NCBI RefSeq assembly: GCF_007829875.1
Contig: NZ_VIWV01000001.1
Span: forward strand, 806,001 to 870,000
Direction: 5' to 3'
From: Streptomyces capillispiralis
Lineage (GTDB): Bacteria > Actinomycetota > Actinomycetes > Streptomycetales > Streptomycetaceae
DNA: 64,000 nt
The notes under the pieces: generated by a model
Told to the model about the DNA's origin: nothing
Databases searched by the model: none
The model's input: the letters and a program-made list of their open reading frames with translations, nothing else
Program-made: the position numbers and the translations under genes
Shown here: positions 53,293 to 62,587 of the stretch, piece by piece
How positions within the stretch are numbered: the stretch's first letter is position 1
Layout of the letters: the number at the start of each line of letters is the position of its first letter

Positions 53293-54723
53293 TCATGCCC
53301 GTGCGGAGGGGAGTGAGACCCGCGCGGGGCGCCAGGTGGGCGGAAGGAGCGCCGGGACGTGCGCCCCCCGCACCTCGGCGAACTCGGTGGTGGCCTCCAG
53401 CAGCTGCCGGCGGGCCTTGCGCGGGTCGGTCTGCGCCTGCGCGGTCATGAGGGAGGCGATCATGCCGACGGCGACGGGGGTGGCGAACGAGGTGCCGCTC
53501 CACTGCGCGAGCCCTTCGAACATCACCTGGTCCGGCTTGGCGGAGCCGCCGTCCTCGCTCAGCACGCCGGTGTGGCGCGGGTGGTGGCAGGTGCAGGCGT
53601 AGGTGAAGCCGTAGCGGCAGCTGTCGTAGGTGGAGTGCTGGTACACGTACGGCACGGGGCTGTCGAAGCCGGTGAGGGCGCTGATGAGGCGCTCACCGGG
53701 GGCGTACGCCTTCACCCAGCCGCCGTGGTTGCTGAAGCAGGCGCCGAACTCGCCGTCGCCGCGCAGCGCGCCGACGGACAGCACCGCGTTCTCGTAGCCG
53801 GGCAGGTCGGCGTAGGCGGCGGGCCAGAACGGTGTGGCGCTGCCGTTGTTGCCGGCCGCGGCGACCAGCAGCGTGGGCTGCTCGCGCAGTTCCTCCATGA
53901 AGGCGTCGACGCCGAGGAGGCCGTCGGTGCGGCCGTTGGAGGTCCCGGCGGACAGGCTGATGACGTCGGGCCAGCCGTCCCGGTCGACGGCCTCGAAGAG
54001 CTTCTCGCCGAACTCGGACTCCAGGATGGCCCCGGCGTCGTTGAGCGTGCCGCGGACGGTGATGTCGGTGTTGGGGGCGACGGCGGCGACGAGTCCGGCG
54101 ATGAACGTGCCGTGGCCGCAGTACTGCTTCAGGACGCCGTCCTCGCCGCACTCCTCGGCCTGGGCGTCGCCGCGGGTGTGGGCGAGCAGCGGGTAGGAGC
54201 GGTGGTCGTGCATGAGGCCGGTGTCGATGACGAGGACCCGGACGGCGCCGTCCGGGTCGTGGGCGGCCTCGGCGGCGGCCGGATTGGGCTGCCCGCCGGG
54301 CGGTACGGGCACGGGCTCGTCGCCGGGGCAGGCGTTGACGGCGATCGACACCACGTGGTTGCGGCTGATCAGCCGGCGTCCGGCGCGGCCCTCGGTGGCG
54401 GAGAGGGCGCGCAGGGCGCCCGCGACCGCCGGGTCGCCGCTGCCGTCGCCCTCGCCGGGGTCGGCGACCTGGATGCGGGTGATGCCGGAGCGGTTGGTCT
54501 GCGGGCCCGCCCGGCGCACCCGGTCCGCGCTGAGCCCGGCGAACGTGGTGAAGTGCTGCCGCACGGTGTCCTCGACGACGCGGGCCTCCTCGCCGTCGCG
54601 GGCGAGGACGACCCCCTTCTCGTAGAGGAACTCGCCCGCGTCGTCCGGTCCCATCGCCAGGGGGACGTCGGGCATCGTGCGTTGGATCTGTGCGAACTGC
54701 TCGCGGAATCGCTGTGGTGCCAT
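53293..54723 (-). CDS. Subtilisin-family (S8) serine protease without signal peptide
   Basis: 476 aa, ATG with GGAGGA upstream. Catalytic triad: D167 ('VLVIDTG'), H204 ('YCGHGTFIAG') and S412 ('WSGTSFATPVAVG'), with oxyanion Asn in 'AAAGNNGS'. Residues 1-160 form an N-terminal domain resembling an inhibitory or recognition module. No signal peptide or membrane helix is seen, so it is cytoplasmic. Several Cys pairs occur in an insertion ('CRYGFTYACTCHH'). It is divergent from the CHAT protease gene and upstream of the ECF sigma factor, an arrangement suggesting a regulated intracellular protease cascade. Confidence 0.92.
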   Translation of the reverse strand: MAPQRFREQFAQIQRTMPDVPLAMGPDDAGEFLYEKGVVLARDGEEARVVEDTVRQHFTTFAGLSADRVRRAGPQTNRSGITRIQVADPGEGDGSGDPAVAGALRALSATEGRAGRRLISRNHVVSIAVNACPGDEPVPVPPGGQPNPAAAEAAHDPDGAVRVLVIDTGLMHDHRSYPLLAHTRGDAQAEECGEDGVLKQYCGHGTFIAGLVAAVAPNTDITVRGTLNDAGAILESEFGEKLFEAVDRDGWPDVISLSAGTSNGRTDGLLGVDAFMEELREQPTLLVAAAGNNGSATPFWPAAYADLPGYENAVLSVGALRGDGEFGACFSNHGGWVKAYAPGERLISALTGFDSPVPYVYQHSTYDSCRYGFTYACTCHHPRHTGVLSEDGGSAKPDQVMFEGLAQWSGTSFATPVAVGMIASLMTAQAQTDPRKARRQLLEATTEFAEVRGAHVPALLPPTWRPARVSLPSARA

Positions 54724-54849
54724 GGCGTGTCCTCCACTGGGGCGACGGCGGCCGGTGCCGCGGAGCTGTCGAGATACAGAGCCCTGGAGCGGTCGTTTGA
54801 TACAACGTCACACCTGTGGCGCGTGGTTGCGGACCACTACCATCGTGGG

Positions 54850-57462
54850 GTGACAGCGGGAAGCGACACGGTGCTGGAACTGCTGCCGATGGTGTTCGCC
54901 GCCCCGGGTGAGGCACTGGCGAGGGCGGAAGAGGTGCTGGGTGACCGTCCCCCGGCCCTGCACGCCTCCGTCGCCCATCAGGTGATCGGCATCTGGCAGC
55001 GGGACTTCGGCGACATGCGGCTCGCCCTGAGCCATCTGCGGCGGGCCCGCGCCTGGGCGGCGCGCGCCGACTCGGCCGAGCGGGAGGCGGACGTCCTGGC
55101 CACGCTCGGGGTCGCACTGGTGCACGCGGGGCGCACCCGGCAGGGAATGGACGCGCTGCGGCGGGGTGTCGAGCGCGGCACCGGCCACACCCGCGCCCGG
55201 GTGCTGTTCCGGCGGGCGTACGCGTGGTGGGTGCTGGGCCATCACAGAGAGGCGCTGGAGGACGTACGGCGGGCGATTCCCGTCCTGCGGCAGGCCGAGG
55301 ACGTGATCTGGACGGCGCGTGCGCTGACGCTGCGGGCGACGGTGCACCTGGCGCTGGGCGCGGTGGACCGGGCGGACGCGGACTTCACGGCGGCCGAGGC
55401 CCTGTGGGACACCACCGGCCAGGAGCACGACAAGGCGGACGCCGTGGAGAGCCGGGGCCTGGCCGCGTTCCGCTCCGGTGACATCCCGGTGGCGCTGCGG
55501 CTGCTCGACGAGGCGGAGGAGCGGTACGCCAAGCTGGGCACGCCGACGTTCATGCTGAACATCCGGCGCTGCGAGGTGCTGATGGCCGCCGGGCTGCCCG
55601 TGGAGGCGCTGGCCGAGGCGGACGCGGCGATCAGGGCGCTGGACGGGATCGGCGGGCAGTCCACGCGCAAGGCGGAACTGCTGCTGGCCGCCGCGCGGGC
55701 GGCCCGGCTGGCGGACGATCCGCAGACCGCGATCGCCCGCGCGGCGCTCGCCGTGCGGCTGTTCGCGGGGCAGCGGCGCACCTGGTGGGAGACGCACGCG
55801 CGGCTGGTGCTGACCGGGGCCCGGCACGCGGCCGGGCGCGGTTCGGGCCGGCTGGTCGCGGACGCGGCGGCGGTGGCGGAGAAGCTGGTCGCGCTCGGCG
55901 CCCCGGCCGCCCCCGAGGCGTCCCTGCTCGCGGGCCGGATCGCGCTGGACCTCGGCTGGACGGCGGACGCGGAGCGGCATCTGGCGTTCGCCGCGCGCAG
56001 CAGGCGCGGCGGGCCGCCGCTGGCGCGGATGACGGGCTGGGCCGCGCAGGCGCTGCGCGCGCAGGCCGCCGGCTCCCCGCGGGGAGTGCTGGAGGCGTGC
56101 CGGCGCGGCCTGGACGTGCTGGACGACCACCGGATGACGCTGGGCGCCTCGGAGCTGCGGGCCCGCGCCACCGCGCAGGGCGCGGAACTGGCCGCCCTCG
56201 CGCAGAAGGCCAGCCTGGTCTCGGGCGGGCCGCGGCGGCTGATGGTGTGGAGCGAGCGGTGGCGGGCGACCGCCCTGTCCACCCCGCCCACCCGGCCGCC
56301 CGCCGACCCGACGCTGCTCAGCGGCATGACCGCCTACCGCGAGATCGCCGCCCGCGCGGAGGAGGCCCGCATGGAGGGCAAGCCGGTGCCCGCGCTGGAG
56401 CGGGAACAGCGGCGGCTGGAACGGGAGATCCGCTCCCGGACCCTGCACATGCGCGGTGAGGCGCCCGACGGCGGGCACCGCTTCGACGTGGGGCGGCTGC
56501 TGGCGCGGCTGGACGAGGGCGACGACGGACAGCTGGTGGAGCTCGCCGTGCTCGACGGGCGCGTGCAGGTGCTGCTGTGCGGGCAGGGGCGGGTGCGGCG
56601 GTTCGAGGCGGGGCTGCTGGCGGCGGCGGAGACCGAGGCCGAGCACGTGCAGGCGGGGCTGCGGCGGCTGGCCCATCCGGGGGCCCAGGCGCGGCTGCCG
56701 GTGGTGGAGGCCGCGGGGCGGCGGCTGGAGGAGCTGCTGCTGGGACCGGCCGCGGCGCATCTGGGCGACGGTCCGGTGGTGATCGTGCCGCCGGGGCGGC
56801 TGCACCGGGTGCCGTGGGCGCTGCTGCCCTCGCTGCGGGAGCGGGTGCTGAGTGTGTCGCCGTCGGCGAGCAGCTGGCTGCGGGCGCGGGAGACCGCGCC
56901 GCCGCCGGTCGGCCGCCAGGTGCTGGTGCGCGGCCCGGGACTGGCCACGGGCGGTGCGGAGGTGCCGGTGCTGGCCGACCGCTACGCCGGGGCCACCGTC
57001 CTGGAGCACGAGGAGGTGACGGTGCCGCGCGTGCTCGGGGAGCTGGACGGTGCGGGGCTGGCGCACATCGCCGCGCACGGCGTGTTCCGCGCGGACGGCC
57101 CGCTGTTCTCCTCGCTGCGGATGGCCGACGGGCCGCTCATCGTGCACGACTTCGAGCGGCTGGACCGCAGCCCGTACCGGATCATCCTGTCCTGCTGCGA
57201 CACCGCCCGGTTCGCCACCGTGGGCGCGGACGAACTGCTCGGTCTGGTCACCGCGTTGCTGCCGCTGGGCACGGCGGGTGTGGTGGCGTGCAGCGCGCCG
57301 GTCAACGACGCGGCGGTGGTCCCGCTGATGGTCGCACTGCACAAGGGGCTCGACGCCGGTCTCTCCCTGGCCGAGGCCCTGCGCGACGCCCGCGCCACCC
57401 AGCCGGCCGACGCCCTGCACCGCGCCACGGGCTGGGCCTTCACCGCCTTCGGGGCGGCCTGA
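54850..57462 (+). CDS. TPR-CHAT caspase-like protein
   Basis: 870 aa from the GTG at 54850; an in-frame GTG at 54823 is possible. The N-terminal half is a chain of TPR-like helical repeats ('ALSHLRRARAWAARADSAEREADVLATLGVALVHAGRTRQGM'). The C-terminal domain from about residue 580 is CHAT: 'VVIVPPGRLHRVPWALLPSL', catalytic His H743 in 'LAHIAAHGVFR' and catalytic Cys C783 in 'ILSCCDTARF'. CHAT proteases are separase/caspase relatives found in bacterial immunity and cell-death systems. It is convergent with the LuxR gene, only 6 nt apart, and divergent from the subtilisin gene. Confidence 0.92.
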   Translation: MTAGSDTVLELLPMVFAAPGEALARAEEVLGDRPPALHASVAHQVIGIWQRDFGDMRLALSHLRRARAWAARADSAEREADVLATLGVALVHAGRTRQGMDALRRGVERGTGHTRARVLFRRAYAWWVLGHHREALEDVRRAIPVLRQAEDVIWTARALTLRATVHLALGAVDRADADFTAAEALWDTTGQEHDKADAVESRGLAAFRSGDIPVALRLLDEAEERYAKLGTPTFMLNIRRCEVLMAAGLPVEALAEADAAIRALDGIGGQSTRKAELLLAAARAARLADDPQTAIARAALAVRLFAGQRRTWWETHARLVLTGARHAAGRGSGRLVADAAAVAEKLVALGAPAAPEASLLAGRIALDLGWTADAERHLAFAARSRRGGPPLARMTGWAAQALRAQAAGSPRGVLEACRRGLDVLDDHRMTLGASELRARATAQGAELAALAQKASLVSGGPRRLMVWSERWRATALSTPPTRPPADPTLLSGMTAYREIAARAEEARMEGKPVPALEREQRRLEREIRSRTLHMRGEAPDGGHRFDVGRLLARLDEGDDGQLVELAVLDGRVQVLLCGQGRVRRFEAGLLAAAETEAEHVQAGLRRLAHPGAQARLPVVEAAGRRLEELLLGPAAAHLGDGPVVIVPPGRLHRVPWALLPSLRERVLSVSPSASSWLRARETAPPPVGRQVLVRGPGLATGGAEVPVLADRYAGATVLEHEEVTVPRVLGELDGAGLAHIAAHGVFRADGPLFSSLRMADGPLIVHDFERLDRSPYRIILSCCDTARFATVGADELLGLVTALLPLGTAGVVACSAPVNDAAVVPLMVALHKGLDAGLSLAEALRDARATQPADALHRATGWAFTAFGAA

Positions 57463-57468
57463 TCCCGG

Positions 57469-59268
57469 TCAGGCCGGTTGCGGCCGGGGCAGGTCCGCCA
57501 GGTGGGGCAGCGCCGTGCGGGTGGTGGTGCCGAGGCGGGTGTAGGCGCCGTGCAGGTGATTGCCGACGGTGCGGACGGACAGGGTGAGGCGTTCCGCGAT
57601 CTGGCGGTTGCTGAGGCCGGAAGCGGCGAGGGTGACGATCTGCCGTTGCCGGGTGGTGAGTTCGCCCAGGACCAGGCCCGCGAGCGCCGGGGTGCGGGCG
57701 CCCCCGCAGCGGCGGGCGAGGGCGGCGGCGCGGGTGCGGGCGGTGCGGGCGGCGTGCGGTTCCCGGTGGGCCGCCGCGGCCTGGGCGTGCGCCTCGGCGG
57801 CGAACAGCAGGAAGCCGCGCCGCTGGAGCTCCTCGGCCGCCCGGGCCAGCGCGGGTCCGTCGGCCCGGGCCAGCGCGTCGGCGTGGGCGGCGAACACACC
57901 GGTGAGCCGGCCGGCGGCCCGTCCGGGGGTGCCCAGGCGCACGGCGTCGTACGGGTCGCCGCAGACGTCGGGGGTTCCGTCCGCGCGGGCGAGTTCGGCG
58001 CGGCAGGACGGGTCGTCGGGGGTGGTGCGCAGGCCCTCGCGCGCCCAGGCGGCCGCCTCCGCCAGTTCGCCGCGGAGCCGGGCGTAGCGGGCGCGCAGCG
58101 CCGCGTGCGCGGCCGGGACCGCGGCTCCCTCCGCGACGAGCCGGTCCCCCACGGGCGGCGGGCCGGCGGCGACGTCGGCCCGGTCGATGCGCCGGCTCAG
58201 CTCCGCCGCCTCGGCGTCCAGGGCGGGGGCGGGATCCTGGGCCGCGCGGGTCAGCCGGCGGGCCCTGAGCCGCCCGGCGGCGGCCCGCAGGACGGGACCG
58301 TGCAGGGGGTGGGCGAGGCGGACCCCCGTCGGGGCTCCTCCCGGCCGGGCGGAGCCGGGGTCCCCGGGGAGGTCGTCGACGTGGATCAGGCCGTCGCTCT
58401 CCAGGCGCTCCAGGACGGTGGCGTCGAGGTCGTCCGGGTCGAGCGGCAGGGGTTCGGCGAAGGCGAGGCGGTCGAGCGCCTCCCGCTCCTCCGGGTGGAC
58501 GCGCTCCAGGAGGTGGGCGGTGCGGTCGCGCACGGCGGGGGTGAGCGGAACCGGTCCCCGCCAGGCCCAGGTGCCCGCGTCACGGGTGAGCCGGCCGTGG
58601 TCGCGGACCGCGTCCAGGAGGTCCCGCAGCAGCCTCAGGTCCCCGTCGCACAGCCGGTGCAGCCGGTTCGCGGTGAGCGGTTCCGGGGTGTCGCCGGCAC
58701 CGGCCGACAGCAGCCGCGCGGTCGCCTCCCGGGACAGCGGCGGCAGCGCCAGCCGCGGCAGCAGTTCCCCGGTCCACAGCCGGGAGACGGCCGGTGGTAC
58801 GGGTTCGCCGTCGGTGACGACGACCAGCAGCCGGGCGCGTCCGTGCACGGCGAGCTGGTGGAGCAGGGCGGCGGAGGAGTCGTCGAGCAGGTGGGCGTCG
58901 TCGACCAGGAGGGTCCGTACCCCGGAGAGGTGGTGCAGCGCCGCGTGCAGGGTGACGGGTTCGGGCAGGAGGGGGGCGAAGGCGGCGAAGGGCAGGTGCC
59001 GGGTGCGCGGCGTCCCGGTGACGCGGGCGCAGTCGGTGCCGCGGACGGCCTCGGTGACGAGCCGCGTCTTGCCCCGGCCCGCCGGACCGGTCACCACCAG
59101 GCCGCGCCGCACGCCGCTCAGCGAGGCCCGGACCAGGTCGAGTTCGTCCTCCCGGCCGGTGAACGGCCAGGGCGGCCGCGGTGTCGTCGTGTCCCTCGAG
59201 TACGGCTCGTACGGCCCGGTGGCATCGTGTCGCGAAGTCGTCACGAGAACAGGAGCACGGATACTCAC
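57469..59268 (-). CDS. LuxR-family regulator with N-terminal AAA/STAND-like ATPase domain
   Basis: 599 aa from a GTG at 59268. The N-terminal domain has a Walker A-like 'VVTGPAGRGKTRLV' and Walker B-like 'RTLLVDDAHLL', typical of large LuxR (LAL) regulators though shorter than the usual 900 aa. A helical middle follows. The C-terminal LuxR helix-turn-helix is 'ELTTRQRQIVTLAASGLSNRQIAERLTLSVRTVGNHLHGAYTRLG'. Targets are unknown. It is divergent from the metallopeptidase-like gene and ends next to the CHAT gene. Confidence 0.92.
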   Translation of the reverse strand: MSIRAPVLVTTSRHDATGPYEPYSRDTTTPRPPWPFTGREDELDLVRASLSGVRRGLVVTGPAGRGKTRLVTEAVRGTDCARVTGTPRTRHLPFAAFAPLLPEPVTLHAALHHLSGVRTLLVDDAHLLDDSSAALLHQLAVHGRARLLVVVTDGEPVPPAVSRLWTGELLPRLALPPLSREATARLLSAGAGDTPEPLTANRLHRLCDGDLRLLRDLLDAVRDHGRLTRDAGTWAWRGPVPLTPAVRDRTAHLLERVHPEEREALDRLAFAEPLPLDPDDLDATVLERLESDGLIHVDDLPGDPGSARPGGAPTGVRLAHPLHGPVLRAAAGRLRARRLTRAAQDPAPALDAEAAELSRRIDRADVAAGPPPVGDRLVAEGAAVPAAHAALRARYARLRGELAEAAAWAREGLRTTPDDPSCRAELARADGTPDVCGDPYDAVRLGTPGRAAGRLTGVFAAHADALARADGPALARAAEELQRRGFLLFAAEAHAQAAAAHREPHAARTARTRAAALARRCGGARTPALAGLVLGELTTRQRQIVTLAASGLSNRQIAERLTLSVRTVGNHLHGAYTRLGTTTRTALPHLADLPRPQPA

Positions 59269-59340
59269 GCCTGATACAGGGCCACTTGAGCAGACCCCGA
59301 CTCAGGCGCCCGGCCCGGGTGGCACGGCAGTCTGACGTCC

Positions 59341-60426
59341 ATGACCGCTCGCTACTGCTCGCTGCCGCAGCAGCCGGCCCCCGCGTTCGCGCCGGGCCTG
59401 GCCGCCGAGCGGCTCGGCGCGCTGGCCGGCGGGCGGCGGCTGTGGGTCAACGGCACCGTGCTGCACTACAGCTTCTTCGACGGCGACCGGGACGGGTCCG
59501 AGATCACCGTGCCGGGGACCGGGCGCACCCGCTGGGTTCCGTGGGGCGGCGCCAAGGAGCAGCAGGACGTGGTGCGCGAGTGCTTCGAGGAGTGGCGGGG
59601 GCTCGGGCTCGGGCTGGTCTTCAGCGAGGTCCGTGACCGCACCGAGGCGGAGCTGCGCATCGGTTTCCAGTCCGGTGACGGGTCCTGGTCGGCCGTGGGC
59701 CGCGACGCGCTGCGGATCGGCGTGCACGACCGCACCATGAACTTCGGCTGGGACCTGACCGCACCGGGCGAACGCGCGACGGCCCTGCACCAGATCGGGC
59801 ACGCGCTCGGCATGCTGCACGAGCACCAGAGCCCGTACGCCGGTCTGCACTGGGACGACGAGGCCGTCTACGCCGAACTGGCGGGCGCACCGAACCACTG
59901 GAGCCGGGACCGCACGCACCACAACGTGCTGCGCAGGCTCGGCCCGGACGAGGTCAACGGCTCCGTCTGGGACCCGCAGTCGATCATGCAGTACGCGTTC
60001 CCGCCGGGGCTCATCCTCGAGCCCGAGCAGTACCGCGGGGGTGTGCACCCGCCCGGCACGCTGTCCCCCTCGGACAAGGAGTTCGTGCTCCGCCGGTACC
60101 CGCCGGCCGATCCGCCCCGGCCGCCCGCGCTGGTGCCGTTCCGCTCGGTGCCGCTGGGACTGGGCCCCGGTGAGCAGGCGGACTTCCGCATCGAGCCGCC
60201 GGAGACCCGTGACTACACGGTGGGCACCTTCGGCGACGCGGACCGGGTCGTGGTGCTCTTCGAGGAGCGGGACGGGGAGCCCCGCTTCCTCGCCGGCCGC
60301 GACGACGGGGGCACCCCGGGCAACGCCACGCTCGCGGCCCGGCTCGTCAAGGGCCGCCGCTATTACGTCCGTGTCCGCCTGTACTCCGCGTGGGGTCCGG
60401 GCGAGACGGCGGTCATGTGCTGGTAA
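59341..60426 (+). CDS. Astacin/matrixin-like zinc-peptidase homologue with catalytic Glu replaced by Gln
   Basis: 361 aa, ATG start. The zinc-binding helix reads 'HQIGHALGMLHEHQSP': H150, H154 and H160 keep the metal ligands, but the general-base Glu of HExxH is Gln at 151 (codon CAG at 59791-59793). A Met-turn 'SIMQYAF' follows. The last ~80 residues form a PPC-like beta domain ('SVPLGLGPGEQADFRIEPPETRDYTVGTFGD'). No clear signal peptide is present. A Glu-to-Gln change normally destroys hydrolysis, so this may be a pseudoprotease or binding protein. Confidence 0.85.
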   Translation: MTARYCSLPQQPAPAFAPGLAAERLGALAGGRRLWVNGTVLHYSFFDGDRDGSEITVPGTGRTRWVPWGGAKEQQDVVRECFEEWRGLGLGLVFSEVRDRTEAELRIGFQSGDGSWSAVGRDALRIGVHDRTMNFGWDLTAPGERATALHQIGHALGMLHEHQSPYAGLHWDDEAVYAELAGAPNHWSRDRTHHNVLRRLGPDEVNGSVWDPQSIMQYAFPPGLILEPEQYRGGVHPPGTLSPSDKEFVLRRYPPADPPRPPALVPFRSVPLGLGPGEQADFRIEPPETRDYTVGTFGDADRVVVLFEERDGEPRFLAGRDDGGTPGNATLAARLVKGRRYYVRVRLYSAWGPGETAVMCW

Positions 60427-60487
60427 CGGCACGGCCGGCCGGCCACGGGCACCGGAACCACTGTCCGGCGCCGGGGGAGCGGCCGGG

Positions 60488-60519
60488 GTGACGTCTCCTT
60501 CGGGGGAGGGGGACGTCAC
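60488..60519 (+). terminator. Terminator after the metallopeptidase-like gene
   Basis: GTGACGTC (60488-60495) pairs with GACGTCAC (60512-60519), extended by an inner CTCC/GGAG stem around a TTCG loop. It is followed by a second hairpin for the converging tRNA gene. Confidence 0.7.
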
Positions 60520-60537
60520 TCCGGCCCAGGCGCAACG

Positions 60538-60575
60538 CGAGGAGCCGCACCGGATGTCTCCGGTACGGCTCCTCG
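60538..60575 (-). terminator. Terminator of the tRNA-Pro gene
   Basis: A 17-bp stem with one mismatch (60538-60554 with 60559-60575) lies 12 nt past the tRNA 3' end. Confidence 0.75.
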
Positions 60576-60586
60576 GGCGTTCTCCG

Positions 60587-60660
<74 letters not shown>

Positions 60661-60788
60661 ATGCGTCCCGCGCGGTGAACCGCGTGATCACGCAGGTCAA
60701 CCCTACCGCATGTGCGAGGTGACACCGGGACGACGGGTCGGCCCCGTGCGGGCGCACGCGTCCACGGCGGCCGGACCCCCACTGTTAA

Positions 60789-60829
60789 AGTGGAGGAATC
60801 CCTCCACTGTAGCGGAGGAATCCCTCCGT
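60789..60829. promoter_or_regulatory. Tandem TetR operators
   Basis: Two near-palindromes, AGTGGAGGAATCCCTCCACT (60789-60808) and GCGGAGGAATCCCTCCG (60812-60828), share the core GGAGGAATCCCTCC and lie two helical turns apart, 28 nt before the TetR gene. Such paired GGAGG-CCTCC sites are typical autoregulatory operators of Streptomyces TetR proteins. Confidence 0.8.
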
Positions 60830-60856
60830 TTCATTCGAGCCCCTCCGGAGACCGCC

Positions 60857-61435
60857 GTGACCGCCCAGCCGTTCCCCGTCAGCGAGATCGTGGCGTCCCG
60901 GCGACCGCACCGGAAGGACGCCGCCCGGAACTACGACGCCCTGCTGGCCGCGGCCCGCGCGGCGTTCGCCGAGCACGGCTCGGAGGCCTCCCTGGAGGAC
61001 GTCGCGCGCCGGGCGGGCGTCGGCATCGGCACGCTCTACCGGAACTTCCCAACCCGCCGGCATCTGTTCGAGAGCGTCTACGCGGGCGAGGTGAACGACC
61101 TGTGCCGGTTCGCCGGGGAGGTCGCCGACCGGGAGCCGTGGGAGGCACTGTCCTCGTGGCTGCGCCGGTTCGTGGACTACACGGTGACCAAGCGGGCCAT
61201 CCGGGAGGCGCTGGACGGCGAGTCGGACATCTTCCTGGCCTGCCGGGAGTCGATGTACGCGGCGGGCGGCCCGCTGTTCGAGCGGGCGCAGCGGGCCGGG
61301 CGGGCCCGGGGCGACATCGGCTTCGACGACCTGCTGCGGATGGTGGCCGGGATCACCGCGACGCACTTCCTCGACGACGCCCAGCGCGACCGGGTGCTGT
61401 CCGTCGCCCTGGACGGAGTGCGCACCGGACGCTGA
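60857..61435 (+). CDS. TetR-family transcriptional regulator
   Basis: 192 aa from a GTG with GGAG seven nt upstream; longer readings cross the operators. The N-terminal helix-turn-helix is 'RNYDALLAAARAAFAEHGSEASLEDVARRAGVGIGTLYRNFPTRRHLFESVY'. The C-terminal ligand domain is small. It probably represses itself through the tandem operators and may control the converging aromatic-acid operon, although GGAGGAATCCCTCC is not visible at that operon inside the window. TetR proteins with this operator type often sit beside drug or stress genes, so the target is open. Confidence 0.92.
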   Translation: MTAQPFPVSEIVASRRPHRKDAARNYDALLAAARAAFAEHGSEASLEDVARRAGVGIGTLYRNFPTRRHLFESVYAGEVNDLCRFAGEVADREPWEALSSWLRRFVDYTVTKRAIREALDGESDIFLACRESMYAAGGPLFERAQRAGRARGDIGFDDLLRMVAGITATHFLDDAQRDRVLSVALDGVRTGR

Positions 61436-61492
61436 CAGGCAGGATGTCCTCGCGGGTGGCGGTGGCGCAGGCGATGTCACCGAGCGGCGGAG

Positions 61493-62587
61493 TCATGGGT
61501 GCCTCCGGGGCGGGGGGGTCGGTGCCGTGGCGGCGGGGCGCGGGAAGACGGTGCCGTCGAAGAGCGTGCGGGCGGTGCGGACGACGGCGGTGCGGCGGAC
61601 CACGAGGGAGCCGGGGTCGAGGTGGACGTCGACCTCCAGGAATCCGCTGGGGTGCTCGACGCGTACGCGGTCGCCGTCGTCCGGGAGGTCCGCGATGCCC
61701 TCCGCCACGCCGCCCGGGACGCGCAGTCCCGCCGCCACGCTCGCGGCGCCCAGGACGCCGATGGAGGTGTGGCAGCGCACGGGGATGAAGGTGCGGGTCG
61801 TGACGGCGCCGCCGTGCCGGGGCGGGGCGAGCAGGGTCAGCTTGGGCACGGTGGTGCCCTCGACGTCGCCCAGGCCCATCAGCCGTCCGGCGGCCGTCCG
61901 GATCTCCCGGAGCCGGCCGGCCAGCGCCGGGTCCGCCTCCAGGTCCCCGGGGCTCTCGTAGCCGGTGACGCCGAGCGCGGCGGCCGGGACCAGCACCACC
62001 GGCATGCCGTTGTCGACGCAGGTGACCTCGGTTCCGGCGACCGTGTCGCGGACGTTCCCGGTGGGCAGCAGGGGGCTGTCGCCCTGCGGGAACTCGATGA
62101 CGACCGCGGCGGCGGTGCCCGGCACGCCGGAGATCTCGGCGTCCCCGGTGAGGTCGACGCGCCCGCCCGGGGTCGGGAAGGTCGCGACGGCGCGTTCGCC
62201 GGTGTTGAGCATGCGGATGCGGACGGACGTCCGCGTGCCGTCGGCCGGCACGAGTCCGCGGTCGACGGCGAAGGGGCCCACCCCGGCGAGGATGTTGCCG
62301 CAGTTCTGCCGGTCGGTGACCTCGGGCGCGTCCACGGCGACCTGGAGGAACAGGTAGTCGACATCGGCGTCCGGGTCCTCGGAGGCGGAGACCACGGCGA
62401 CCTTGCTGGTCAGCGGGTGGGCGCCGCCGAGGCCGTCGATCTGGCGCGGGTCGGGGCTGCCCATGATCCGCAGCAGCAGGTCGTCGCGGGCGGCGGCCTC
62501 GGCGGGCAGGTCACCGGCGAGGAAGTAGGCGCCCTTGGAGGTGCCGCCGCGCATCAGGGTGCAGCGCACCCCGTCGGAGGCGGTCAC
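61493..62587 (-). CDS. galD: 4-oxalomesaconate tautomerase (PrpF family)
   Basis: 364 aa from a GTG overlapping the aldolase stop (GTGA). PrpF fold motifs: 'RCTLMRGGTSKGAYFLAGDLP', 'IDGLGGAHPLTSKVAVV', 'DRQNCGNILAGVGPFAVD', and 'PVRCHTSIGVLGA' in the second lobe. It interconverts keto and enol (4-carboxymuconate-type) forms of 4-oxalomesaconate after ring cleavage of gallate or protocatechuate. The aldolase and hydratase genes beside it make GalD/LigU function more likely than PrpF aconitate isomerase. Confidence 0.9.
   Translation of the reverse strand: MTASDGVRCTLMRGGTSKGAYFLAGDLPAEAAARDDLLLRIMGSPDPRQIDGLGGAHPLTSKVAVVSASEDPDADVDYLFLQVAVDAPEVTDRQNCGNILAGVGPFAVDRGLVPADGTRTSVRIRMLNTGERAVATFPTPGGRVDLTGDAEISGVPGTAAAVVIEFPQGDSPLLPTGNVRDTVAGTEVTCVDNGMPVVLVPAAALGVTGYESPGDLEADPALAGRLREIRTAAGRLMGLGDVEGTTVPKLTLLAPPRHGGAVTTRTFIPVRCHTSIGVLGAASVAAGLRVPGGVAEGIADLPDDGDRVRVEHPSGFLEVDVHLDPGSLVVRRTAVVRTARTLFDGTVFPRPAATAPTPPPRRHP

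Noticed and set aside
53359..57462. A 1367-residue plus-strand reading that would join the region opposite the subtilisin to the CHAT gene
   Set aside because: Its first 480 residues are the reverse complement of a protease gene with an intact catalytic triad and lack any recognisable domain. Only the part after 54850 is real.
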